A stretch of DNA of 64,000 bases from Iris pallida (lineage: Eukaryota; Streptophyta; Magnoliopsida; Asparagales; Iridaceae). Location of the stretch: the NCBI GenBank assembly GCA_029216955.1, contig JANAVB010016200.1, positions 2,569,839 through 2,633,838 of the forward strand. Reading direction: 5' to 3'. The notes under the pieces are model-generated. The model had not been told where the DNA came from. It did not search any database and saw only the letters and a program-made list of their open reading frames with translations. This document shows positions 48,917 through 59,454 of the stretch, piece by piece (position 1 is the first letter of the stretch; each line of letters begins with the position of its first letter). Both the position numbers and the translations under genes were made by a program.

Positions 48917-50459
48917 GAAAGCTCATTATTTCTGTCATGTATCATTCTTTCTTTAGCTAGCTATTGTCTTTTAAGTTGAGAGCAACATGGTCTTTAGCTA
49001 TAAATTGTTCTGTAATTTTTTATTCTAAATTTATTTGTTGTTGATTTTTTAATACCATTTGGATTTGTTGTTTGTAGCTATTTTAGTAGTTTTTTTGGGT
49101 AAGATAATGGATTTTAATTGTATCATAATTTATCAGTTTTGTGGATTATTGTTCAGAGTTGTAATGGATCTTGTAAGTATTATTTTTTTTCGTTTTGACG
49201 TCATTTAATATGTGGGTGTTCTGTTCTGTCCCAACCGAACCGACCGAAAACCGATCCTTCTAAATTCAGTTCGTTTTTTTCGGTTTTTGCAAATTCGGTT
49301 CGGTTTTCGATTTTAAAATATATGGTTTACGGTTTATTCGGTTTTCAGAAATTCGATTCGGTTTGAACCGTACCGAACCGTTGCTCACCCCTACTTTTAA
49401 CTACCTTTTTGTGAAATAACTATTAGCCTAGATAGTTAAAGCAAGGCCCTAATATCCTAGAATTAGACTTTTTAAATTAGACTAATAGACCAAGATTGAC
49501 CTAGAGTTGACCAAGTTGACTTCTCTGACCTAGAATGGCCTAGCAGCATGTTAATAACACAATTAGATTCATTGTTTACTCTAGAACACCAAATAACCCT
49601 GTATATCTTATTTATAAGTTTGTGTGACACCACTTTGGGCATTGACCCTCAATTATTGCTCTGGATGACATGCGAGTACATTCTCTGATAGTTTTTATTT
49701 ATCTAATGATTATTATGATTCAGCTTCTAGTATAGTATTATCTAAATTCTCTGTCGTGACACGTATTGGTATTTTTGGATTTATTCACTTGCGACACATG
49801 TATTATACTTGTCTGACCCCTATTTCTGGAATCATTCACTAAAACCACCTGCTGGAAACACCTACTGGCACCACTTAATTTCTGGCTGGACTTGTACTTG
49901 ATTTATGTGTCGGGATATGGATTCACTTGTACTTGTCGGGGCGGAGAAATACTCGAGTAGACATGTAAACATTTCCAATCATACTGGAACCACCCCTACT
50001 GGTCTAATCTGGAAAGATAGTCGTTGTCGCTAGGTCAAGCGTGCGACGTGCCGTATTTATTACTGGTCTAATCTGGAAAGATAGCCGTCGCACGCTTGCC
50101 TAGCGAGCGATATTTCGTATTTACTCCCTAGTCGTTTACATGTCGAAATCGGTATTTCAAAGCACACTGGTTTAGTGTCTATTACTAGATTCACATTTGA
50201 CTCTCATTATACTGGCTGGACTCGCATCACACTTGTTCTGGCCTAGTTATCTTTATTTACAGTCTACATTACCATGTTCTTCTGATTCACCATATTTACC
50301 TTCCCTATGCTAAGTTAACTGTTGTTCTATTTCATTTCTTTACTCATTCTATTCTGTTCATCAAGTATTACTTGCTATAACTGTTTTATAGTCTTTGTCA
50401 TTTATTTGGAACTACTAGAGGAGATGTGCTCGTTCCATCATGACTGGATATATTTTTTA

Positions 50460-50543
50460 GATGATTGCTCAGAGAATCTGTGTCCCACTTACTACGGGTC
50501 CGAGGAAGGGATAGCGACCATGGGTCCTGATTCTCAGGAGTGA
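50460..50543 (+). other. Conserved acidic reading frame near the 3' end of LTR H
   Basis: It reads DDCSENLCPTYYGS, then EEGIATMGPDSQE and TGA, aligned without gaps to C. Here the frame stays open far upstream through the acceptor-like site (ATG at 50322), but that upstream part is not conserved. Confidence 0.5.
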
Positions 50544-50919
50544 TTACAGAGAGGCTTAGTTACTAGATTGGCTTGTGTTAGAATCTCTATTATAACTTGG
50601 CATGTAAAGATAATGAAGATTTTGATATTGTAGTTGAGATTTGGATTTTGATATTGTATTGGAGTTGTTGCTGTTTGAGACTTTGTAGTTATTTAGACTT
50701 CTTTGATATCTTATCGTGCTTTAGATTGTGATTGAGTATTCAATGTTATCTTTATACTTTTCCTCCATTCAGAGTTGAGATCTATGATAGGTACATTATA
50801 TCATTGTGTGAGATTGTTAGTTAGCGACCTAGACAGCGTTCTACCGTCGATGCCGCGACGTAGGCTAGACGCTGTCACGCACTCGTGTCCCTATACCGGG
50901 TGCTGGTCGTAACAAACGG

Positions 50920-51830
50920 TAATCACAATAAACTAGAAGTAAGGCATGAACATATACATATACTCTAACAACTCTAACTCTCGTGTACAAGCAGTAATCA
51001 TGATCAATCAAGAACAGTGACAACATGGAATAGATGTAACAGTGAAAAGTCGACAAAATATACATGCAGTACAAAATAAAGATAATATAATGCTATAGTG
51101 AAACTTGCCTTGAGTTGATTGGAGTTGACGCACGGTATGATTGTGTTGGCCTTGAATAGTCATAGATGTCAAAACTATGCGAGATGATCTCAGATGATGA
51201 ACGGTCGTGTCATTTGGTCCAGAATAGTCAAATTAGCTAGGGACGGTATAAAGAAGTCTGAATTTTGCAAGAAAATAGGAACATGACTATCCAGGGATAA
51301 GAATTGATTCGAAGAGAAATTGAGTATAAATAAATATTTAATAACTTTTTAGAAAATACCTATAATAGTTTGAAACTATGTTTTACCAAAAATATTTTTA
51401 GATAACTATTTTATAAAATACTTATTATTTCGAAAACTATATTTCTACCAATCAAAATATTTTAAATAATACTTTTGAAAACATAGAAAATTATTTTATA
51501 TCGAACTATAATTTGTCAAAAGTACATTTTTATGCCACAACTTTTATTCCAAAATAGCTAGAAATACTTAAGTTAAAACCATAATTAAGATACCATTAAT
51601 TTTGGAAATATATTATTTATACATTTATTTACAAAAAATAATATATTATTTATACATTTATTTACTAAAAATAATAATACTTGAAATTACAACCTATATA
51701 CTAATATTAATTACACATAATAATACCTATACTACAGTAATGCATGCCTACATATATAATAATACATACTTATAACATATGAAAATAAATAAAACATAAT
51801 AATGTACTAAAATACCTATACTACTGCAAC
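50920..51830 (-). mobile_element. LTR fragment I, right piece
   Basis: AT-rich continuation of I after H. ACTTGCCTTGAG at 51103-51114 parallels ACTTGCCTTGCT in F (20772-20783). The sense start may be the complement of CTGCAACA near 51830. No coding sequence. Confidence 0.4.
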
Positions 51831-51926
51831 AGCATCGGGTTGTTGTTTCTCGAGAAAAGTGGCCATTGTCTCCTTCTGTAAACAAACATCGATAATATAA
51901 AGCATAGTGGGTTTTCGGTCCGACCC

Positions 51927-52760
51927 ATGTGCTTTGGTTCAACGATGATGAAAGGACTAAATTTCTCCTCTCTCTATAAGAGAGGAGGAGGTCCCATGTT
52001 GGGTACGGAGCAACCGGTTGTTCCAACAGAACCCCCGCCTCCAGCTCCTCTTGCATTGCCCCTCCCTCCGCCGCTTCCGCTCCTTCCTCGCCCACCCCAT
52101 CGTCGCGGCCTCTTCCGCAACCCCTTCATCGCAAGCAGCCTTCTCCACCGTGCCGTCGACGCCGACCCTTCCTTCGCTGCCTCCCTCTTCTCCTCCATGA
52201 CCAACCCCAACCCCTTTTCATTCAACACCGCCATCGCCATCTCTGCCGACCCACTCTCCATCTACTCCCAAATGCTCCACCGCCGTGTCCCTCCTGACTT
52301 TCACACCTTCTCTTCCTTGCTCAATACCACCACCGCCGTCACCGCCACTAGGTCGCTCCACGCACACGCCCTCCTCTTCGGATTCCAGCTCGACCCCTTC
52401 GTACAGACCATCCTGCTCACCGCCTACTTTCGACGCGCCTCCGCCGACCACGCCCTGCGGGTGTTCGACGGAATGTTGTACAAGGACATTGTCTCCTGGA
52501 CCGTCGTCGTCTCGGGCCTCGCCGCCCTCGGACGCCCCACGACGTCCCTGCGCATCTTTGCCTCCATGAGGCCCCACGTCGCCTCGAACGCCACCACCGT
52601 AGTCTTTGCCGTGTCCGCCTCCGCCGGGCTCGGGTCCCTGGCGCTGGCCCGGTGCATGCATGCATACGTCGAGAAGGCCGGGTTCGGAGGCCGTATCTCC
52701 GTCCAGAACTTCCTGGCGTTGGCCCGGTGCCTGCACACCTATGTCGAGAAGGCCAGATTC
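51927..52760 (+). pseudogene. PPR protein gene fragment (PLS-type)
   Basis: PPR proteins bind organellar RNA for editing, splicing or stability. After a proline-rich N-terminus come PPR-like units: NPFSFNTAIAIS...LSIYSQML, FHTFSSLLNTT...ARSLHAHALLFGF-like, PFVQTILLTAYFRRASADHA, LRVFDGMLYKDIVSWTVVVS, LRIFASM and LARCMHAYVEKAGFGG. The spacing and LHAH...F.VQ..L pattern fit the PLS class. The frame is much GC-richer than its surroundings. It stops being PPR-like after ISVQN (about 52710), where a 75-bp in-frame repeat replaces the next motif. The remaining repeats and any E/DYW domain are absent. Length is below half of a normal member. Confidence 0.8.
52636..52760 (+). repeat. 75-bp in-frame duplication in the PPR fragment
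   Basis: CTGGCGCTGGCCCGGTGCAT (from 52638) and CTGGCGTTGGCCCGGTGCCT (from 52713) start two copies. The protein repeats LALARC.H.YVEKA.F with a 25-residue period. The second copy ends where the PPR similarity ends. Confidence 0.85.
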
Positions 52761-53168
52761 GTGTCCGTGCCATTATGGCATGGGTTATCCACTAGTAATA
52801 ATAAGATAGGGAGGGAACAGAAAAGGAAAAGAAGGGTATTGAAGTCGAGAGATACAAAACAAGAGGATAAAGGGAGAGGAGCTGTGAGTTTGGGAGCAGG
52901 AAGAGCTCGAGGAAGCTCGCTCCCGACGACGGGAGGGAGCCATGGCGCTCGGCATTGGTTCATCGCCGCACGGTGCACGGAGATGCTGGCGAAGGCCACG
53001 TCCGGGGTTCGCACACGCGACGACAACGCTCAAAGCTGGGCCAGCACGGATCACTGTGTCTAGGGTTCCGGCTGACGACGCGGCGATAGAAAAATCCAAA
53101 GACGTCAAGGAGACTCAGGAATGGCAGTTGAGGGTTTAACATGAAGGATGTGGCCGGTGGTAGGTTGA
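52761..53168. other. Chimeric GC-rich segment after the PPR fragment
   Basis: No PPR similarity. The plus frame runs on to 53063 by chance. The minus strand has a 107-codon frame (52785-53108) rich in serine and arginine that I do not recognise. It may derive from another gene's 5' region. Confidence 0.4.
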
Positions 53169-53769
53169 TGTCGTGTCACTCCCGTTTCCCGTTATACGTA
53201 TTTTCGTATGCGTATACGAGATTTCTGGCATTTATCAGGTGGACCGTAGTTAGATTTGTTTTGCTTAGCCTAGTCTTGGTTTAATCTTGACTTAGTTTAT
53301 TTGATTGGTTTGGTTCAATTTGACTTGGGTTGGCTTGGTTTGAGATGGAGAGGGTTGATATATAACCCAACTCCTTCTCTCTCTCTCTCTCCCCATTCAC
53401 TTCTTTATTTACTTCTTCATCTTCTCCATTTACTCCTCCCACCTACCAAGTCCTAGGCAAGTGCAACTTGCTTCATGATGGATCTCAAGTTCCATTCTCT
53501 TCCTTACTTGATTTTAAGCCTCTTTAGAACTTGACAATTTTGGGTTTGATGGATAGATTTTTGTAGATCTAAGTTTGTATTATTTTCGGTTTTCTTGGGT
53601 TTTGATATACCAAACTTTATTATTTTCAAGTTTTGATTATTCTATGTTGTAGAGAATTCGATTTTACCTAAAATGGACCTTTGAAAAGTTAGATTTCGAC
53701 TTATTTTGAGGAAGTTATGGCAAAAGTAAGATTTGGACATTTCTTAGTTCGTCTGTCCTGAATCTGGCA

Positions 53770-54070
53770 GGAACGATGAATAGTGCCGCATAGTGCAGCC
53801 TGCCGCATAGTGTCACATGGCTTGCGTAGTGCCGTATGGATGCATAGTGCCGCAGGAATGAATAGTGCCGCATGGATGCATAGTGCCACAGAAATAAATA
53901 GTGCCGCATGAATGAATAGTGCTGCATGGCTTGCATAGTGCCGTATGGATGCATAGTGCCGCAGGAATGAATAGTGCCGCAGGATGAATAGTGCCACATG
54001 GCTTGTATAGTGCCGCATGGATGCATAGTGCCGCAGGAGGCCGCATAGTGCCGCAGAAAGCCGCATAGTG
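53770..54070 (+). repeat. GTGCCGCAT minisatellite in LTR J
   Basis: ATAGTGCCGCA followed by TGGATGC, GGAATGA or similar recurs about twenty times. The shared core with LTR A's array is GCCGCAT, but unit and spacing differ. Minus-strand frames (repeats of AALCIHAAL) are artefacts. Confidence 0.9.
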
Positions 54071-54238
54071 CCTATTTTGGCTGTTTTTAGCTGTTTTATC
54101 TCATATTTGACTGAATTATGGCCAGAATTTCTCCCAACTTCCAACATAAAAGTTGTAGATCTTTTCCTTGGCTTCAAGAATATGTTACTAGCTATTTTAT
54201 GCAAGTTTCTCTCATTTATGATAATGTAAGGATAGAAC

Positions 54239-54395
54239 ACGATAGTGGCCTATTAAGGCGCACTCTTACCAAGTAACAAGTAACATGATATGATAGTGGC
54301 CCGTCGTGCACTCTTGACAAGCAACCTTGGCATGATAATACATGATAGTGGCCCGTCGTGGCGTACTCTTGATAAGTAAACCTAACATAATAATC
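54239..54395 (+). repeat. Three-copy repeat in LTR J
   Basis: Three units contain GATAGTGGCC and GCACTCTTG/GTACTCTTG, each about 50 bases. The related LTR A has two. Confidence 0.65.
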
Positions 54396-55137
54396 TTGAT
54401 ATGCTGTTGTGACGGCTATCTTAACTTGCTAAGTAACTCTTGCCTTTACACCATGGGTGTTTGTGCTTGTATAAGCTACATGTCTCATCTTGCGTCATGT
54501 CTAGGACATGAATTCCTGGTTACCACGGTCAAGGATTCATACTGAATCTGACTAGGATAATGACTAGATTGATCAAGTAGTTCATGAAGAGATTTCACAG
54601 CTACAGGCAGTCCCGTTATCTGGACGTTCTAATTGGACTTGTAGCCTGCCGTCGAGTATGGCACATTTTCAGCACACTGTCATGTGTTGCACCTCTAAGT
54701 CACCTAATCCAACTCTCTCAACTTGTGACCGGATAACCTGGATTAAGACTGTAGGGCTTGTGGTTGTTGGAATATCTCGATGCATCTTGTTAGTAACTAG
54801 GCTTGTGATAACCCTAGTTAGTTAAAGTATCAAGCCGTACTCATTGCTTGTTCGTGATTGATGGATGGAGTCTAGTATAGTCTTACCTAGACGAGACCAT
54901 TACATGGTTATTTCAGCCCATTACTGTTATGCTTTACTCTTGTCGATAATTGGTTGGAGACTAAGCTCTGTTCAGGTGAAGGGTTACAACCCCGGTCCTT
55001 GTTTGGTTTACGGGTTGTAACTTGGCTACCGGAATAGTCCCTTAGTTATTTTATCGTTTATCACCTTATTTTCTCTAACTCATGTCTTTTATATTCCTTT
55101 ATGTCTTATGTGCTAATATGCTGGTTTTAGTTTTTAA

Positions 55138-55257
55138 GTGAAGCCTCCCATGTGGCACTTGCTCTTTCTGGGGTTTGACCCAGCTGGTTTTGTATGGCCA
55201 GATTTCGGAGTAGCACCCGAGGATCTTCCAGCCTTCCAGCCAGATGGTGAACACTAG
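55138..55257 (+). other. Conserved short reading frame near the 3' end of LTR J
   Basis: A 39-codon counterpart of 3942-4061, ending FGVAPEDLPAFQPDGEH and TAG. It follows an acceptor-like TGCTGGTTTTAG (ends 55130). An in-frame ATG occurs at 55150 but is not shared with A. Confidence 0.35.
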
Positions 55258-55721
55258 GCGCAACCCTGACAACGAGTGGGTTTTATTTTGCTCTTCCACT
55301 CTATTGTAATTATTCTTTTGAGGCATTTAGCCGCCGAGCAAATGTTAGCTCGTGTTAAATTTATATTTCTGTCTGCCTAAGGGCTGTAACATGATTGACA
55401 AATCCTAGGGTTGATCATGTATGACTTAAACTCTTGCTAGTCGTCACATTTTGTATGACTAGCTTCATGATCATCTGAATATGTAATGTATGGGACGCCT
55501 TACTTTGTATGTCTGATGATATACCATCTTATTACATTTACTTGCTTGCTTGAGATTGAGACACTAGGCTTGTTCTTAACCATAAGTGACTGTTGGCTTG
55601 TAGTAAAACCCGCATGCATCTAGACAACCGTGACCGTATATCGAGGTGGATTACACTTCTATATACATAGCTGGCTGTGTCTGTCCCCCGCTCTCCAATA
55701 TTCTGGTTCTAGGGTGTGACA

Positions 55722-55928
55722 CGGTTTAAGTGATGGCCCATGCAGGTCTTGTAAATCAAGATGTGTGAGGGTTTTACTGAATAGATGTCTCAATCAGCAC
55801 TCGTCCTTGATCTCTACTCGTGTCTTCTAATCTTTCTGAAATCTTGACCTGATCACATGTTTATATCCTCGATCTATCATGATCCTTCCTTATTGTTCCC
55901 CATGTCGTTTCTTTAGCAGCATTATTCC
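55722..55928 (+). other. Leader of element J, cut by K
   Basis: About 200 bases follow the LTR, starting with the primer block. No coding sequence. It ends where LTR K begins. Confidence 0.6.
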
Positions 55929-56333
55929 TGGTTATAACCCCACTTCCCAGGGATCAATAAAATATAATATTTTTCTATGGTTTAAAAAAGAAGATTTATA
56001 GATAATTACTTTAAAGGAATTAATGATTTTATATATAAAACTGTTGCACCGTTAGCATATAGCAATTATTTAAATTTCATAATTCTTCAATTAATTCCCA
56101 TTTATGTTAGCCCAAGTAACAACCTTGGGCCAACAGCCCATTATTTAAATCCCATGGACCAAACCATTCTTTAAACTCACCCATTGGTAATCAAATTGTT
56201 TGGACAACAAGCTAAGCATTGTTATTGGCTCTGTTGCTCCTAACCATTTCCTAGAGCAAGGGAAGGAGAACCAACGTTGGAATTTCATTTTCCCTCCAAT
56301 TCTTTCCTCTCCTCCAAGCAAACCAGTCCTGAG

Positions 56334-56346
56334 CTCTATATAAGCA
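56334..56346 (+). promoter_or_regulatory. TATA box of LTR K
   Basis: TCTATATAAGCAG, about 30 bases before a purine-rich ACCACAGAGCACAGG where transcripts could start. Confidence 0.6.
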
Positions 56347-56456
56347 GAGGTCTCTCCATTGTTCGAGCAACCACAGAGCACAGGAACGAAGTACTGTCAA
56401 ATTCATACTCTTCTTCTTCTACATCCACCCTTCTCGACTTGAGTTCTTGGTTGGCC

Positions 56457-56513
56457 ATGGCGGACACCGGCATCTCGACGAGCCTCCTTCGTCAAATGAC
56501 GGGCGGCGCATAG
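56457..56513 (+). CDS. Short leader ORF in LTR K (18 aa)
   Basis: GCCATGGCG is a good plant start context. The peptide is MADTGISTSLLRQMTGGA, then TAG. It lies in the first exon-like segment. No family is recognised, and it may be an upstream ORF without function. Confidence 0.25.
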   Translation: MADTGISTSLLRQMTGGA

Positions 56514-58169
56514 CCGGACGTTCGACATATCAATGTTTCCTACGGCGATCGGACGGCGCACAAGAGTTCTTCCAGCGGTACCTTCAGAGTTGATCTCCTT
56601 CCAGCATCTCGGCGGCGTTCAACTGCACGCCATCTTCTTCAGCGGCGGCCAGGCTTCATCTTCGATGGTGAACAAACTCTTCCCTCTGCCAATCAATCGA
56701 ATCACGGTGAGTCGTTTATTTCCTCTGTTCTCGAAGCTTGAAGTCATCTATCCGATGATCATCGATATTCTTGATGGATCTATTATTTTCCTTATGATGA
56801 AATTGTAGGAGAGTTGGTGATCGAATCTATACCACTAGATTTGAGTCCATGGAATCTGAGGGTGTTTATGCATTTTTTGAGTTTCGAAGAAACAGAGGAG
56901 GCTCGGAAGGGAACTCTGGGGTTGATGACCGATACATGTTTGAGAGAATAATTGAACCAAGAGTGCAGTAACAACCTAGATACGCGAAGGTTGTATCCGC
57001 AGCGTGGTGTGCTTTTTCGCTTCGAATTCGTTTCAGGTATATTTTCTCTACTTCTTTGATTATTATAGGTTTTTGTATGCTTAGAACGATGGTGTGTGTG
57101 TACAGGTCTGGGGTCGGGTACGTGGAGTTCGAGTGTTTTCTTTCCTCGATAGACAGTTTAGCAACATCGCATTGGTTGGACGGGTTAGACCGTGTCAGTT
57201 GCGTCCTAAGCTAGTGTCGGATACAGGAAGACGGAATGCAGGTTTATGAGTGCAGGATGATGAATTGCATTGTACTGATCTATATTTGCTTTCGTAACAT
57301 GTTTAGAGTCCTAGCCGTTACCTTAAATTTTGAATTCAAGGGTATGGAGACCTACTGTACTGTATGGGTTGTAGTCAATTGTTATGATGGGGTTCAATTG
57401 GTCCATGTACCAAACAATACCATGCCGAGCTTAGAATTTATTGGATTATATTTTGGTTGGGTTTTAGCTTTGTGTAATCTTGTTTAACTTGGTCAATATT
57501 CATGGCCAAACTTTTGGTCTTGCATTTTGGAGCTTTTCAAGTGGGAATAAGAGCTATGTGTGTTAGTGATGGGTGTAATTGTTTTGGGTTGATTGTTTAG
57601 TACTAAACTTGAGGTAGTTTGTAGGGGTAAGAAGGCTGGGTTTGGTTTTTGGCTTTCCAATTGCTAGTTATTATCCTTACAATTCTTTAATAGATTTGTA
57701 GTACAATATTGTGGATTCCTAGCAGTATTTATGAAGAATAATGTTGCTAAATTGTATTTAGCTAATAGTACTACTTTATTAAATATTTTCTTACTTAAGA
57801 TAATTGGTTAGCATATAATTAATATTTTTCCATATTCAGTTATTAATAAGTTTTGGGCCTAAATACTATTATGATATAATATTTTAGATTACTATCTATA
57901 CAGGTATGTTCGACTAGAATAAACTAAATAGTTAATTAGTAGATTTGTTAGTAAATACATACCATGATTTAGAACTTAACCAACTTGTAAATTAAACAGG
58001 AGGACATCCAGTTTTACCACCCATACTTGATCACCCTGAGCAAGGCAGGTATACTCCTCGGAATTGTCCATTTCTTCATGTCTTTTATATTCATTCTTGT
58101 ATCTTCTGGTTGACATGATGTTTCACGAGATTGTCTTCTATCTTGTTCCTTGTGTTTACTTGCGTCTGG

Positions 58170-59439
58170 TGTTAGGGATATATACTAAAAGCATCACTTT
58201 TGTAGTAACCTAATTTTCTTAAATTTTGAATGAGAATCATATGGAAAAATGTTTGCATATTGTATTTGTTGCAAGTGTTAATGCAAATGTCTGATATTCT
58301 ATACTGTAGATAATATGGTGTGTGGTGTCACACAGAAGATCATATTATCAGTTCCCTATGGAGTATATAAATAGTTCACAACCTAGATGGACTTGGACAA
58401 TCTATTGGAAAGGTTATAGAGTAATTTGGTATTAGTCTATCTTGACTATAGGTTTACACTAGTACACTTTGTGTGTATTGAACAGGACCACTTGAGGTTG
58501 TTCTCTTTGTACTGACTACATAAGAGAATAAACACCTCTGTTATTATGGATGCTTGTGCTCTTAATCCGGATATAATAACGGACATGTATATGCAGTGTA
58601 CATTACTTTGACTCATAAAAGAGTGAGATTCATTATGGCTCAACAACCTCTATGAATTGGGTAATAATATTGTATGTATGATGGGCTGTTGATTATAAAT
58701 AGAATCCATGTCCCGATACATCGGGTTGATGATGTCCCCTTAAGGAGCTCATAAGGATTGTCATGTAAATCCTGCAGGTGGATTATATTCGACATGACAA
58801 ATAAAGTTGAGCGGTACTACTTAAGGATAAAAGATGTCGAATCAATATAGTTGTCAGTAACTTAATTTGATCGACGGACATACGATATCTTAACATGGGG
58901 AGCCAAACGAGCATATAATAAAAGGAGCCCATAAACATAATTTAGGATTAGGGAGGTAGTGCAACAATAGCTCATTAGTGGACCGAGCTATTGTTAATAG
59001 GCCTGGATTGTGTATTCGGGCTGAACACGGGATATCCAGATCCGTTAGGAGGCCTAACCCTAATTTCTCCTCATGGTCCATGCCGTAGCCTATATATATC
59101 CTCTATTCTCTGGCCGCCAGATTACTGATCAGAAATCTGAAACTTTCTCTAAATTCGTGATTCACGTAAGGAGAGAAAGAGAGGGCTGCCAAGGAGAAGA
59201 AAATATTGGAAGATCGTCGCCCACACGACGTCCAACTCGAGGAAGGAATACGTGCAGAAGATCTTGGGGTCGTCCGCTCGAGATTGCCAGGAATTACTTG
59301 TCTCCTTTCCGCCGCAGGTATAATTCGTGAACCCTAGTTTCCGCCTATGAAGGGTTAAAACACGTATTAGATCTGTTTAACTTTCTATCGATCAATACGC
59401 ACACCAAAGGAAGGGTCCTGGGAATCCCCAGTTCCATCA
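58170..59439 (+). mobile_element. 5' LTR of Ty1/copia element L (1.27 kb)
   Basis: It starts TGTTAGGGATATATACT and ends CCCAGTTCCATCA, two bases before an initiator-Met primer site. A TATA-like CCTATATATATCC (59090-59102) gives a leader of about 320 bases in the LTR. The 3' LTR is outside the window. Confidence 0.88.
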
Positions 59440-59441
59440 AT

Positions 59442-59454
59442 TGGTATCAGAGCC
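59442..59454 (+). other. Primer-binding site of L (initiator Met tRNA type)
   Basis: TGGTATCAGAGCC directly after the LTR, the standard Ty1/copia priming site. Confidence 0.95.

Larger units (their letters stand above)
48349..49392. mobile_element. 1.04 kb inverted-repeat DNA element with gene-like interior
   Basis: Ends AGGGGTGAGCA and TGCTCACCCCT are exact inverted repeats, flanked by ACT (48346-48348, 49393-49395). Both sub-terminal regions are packed with CGGTTCGG/CCGAA words. There is no transposase. The interior has a TATA box, CCCTAAC, a pyrimidine-rich leader and an ORF. Superfamily is uncertain: the TIR style suggests hAT-like or similar, but the visible duplication is 3 bp. It is inserted next to an AT tract. 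Confidence 0.7.
44746..50914 (+). mobile_element. Solo LTR H (6.2 kb)
   Basis: It starts TGTAACCACTAC and ends GCTGGTCGTAACA, with perfect target duplications AACGG at 44741-44745 and 50915-50919. There is no interior and no second LTR. It contains CTTATAAAG (45193-45201), donor-like ATTG|GTATGA (45425/45426), a CAGTCC-rich stretch, (TG)n, two AT tracts, an inserted inverted-repeat element, ATTCTCTGATAG as in B and C, the acceptor-like TTTTTTAG ending at 50460, and the conserved frame. At 6.2 kb it is very long for an LTR, partly through the insertions. Confidence 0.92.
53174..55721 (+). mobile_element. LTR J, same family as LTR A (2.5 kb)
   Basis: It starts TGTCACTCCCG and ends AGGGTGTGACA. 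It aligns with LTR A in the CT-rich leader and GGCAAGTGCAACTTGCTTCA (53455-53474), the repeat block, the conserved frame and the final 100 bases. A TATA-like GATATATAACCC is at 53357-53368. It is followed by a leader with the candidate primer block (55730-55746), so it is a 5' LTR. Confidence 0.85.
55929..58169 (+). mobile_element. LTR K (family of F), 5' part
   Basis: It starts TGGTTATAACCCCACTTCCC, like F's TGTAACCCCACTTTCC. A TATA box TCTATATAAGC is at 56334-56346. A leader with CT-rich and exon-like sequence ends at a strong donor ACG|GTGAGT (56706/56707). The acceptor-like TTAAACAG ends at 57999, and AGGAGGACATCCAG then matches AGGAGGACATCTAG in F's sense strand. Element L interrupts it at 58170; the rest is outside the window. 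Confidence 0.65.

Noticed and set aside
52218..52773. Long antisense frames over the PPR fragment
   Set aside because: They are shadows of the GC-rich PPR frame, with G/R/E-rich nonsense composition.
53715..54240. Regular minus-strand frames and evenly spaced repeats that might suggest a CRISPR array or repeat protein
   Set aside because: The units are GTGCCGCAT minisatellite inside a plant LTR. There are no spacer-repeat borders or cas genes, and the frames repeat because the DNA does.
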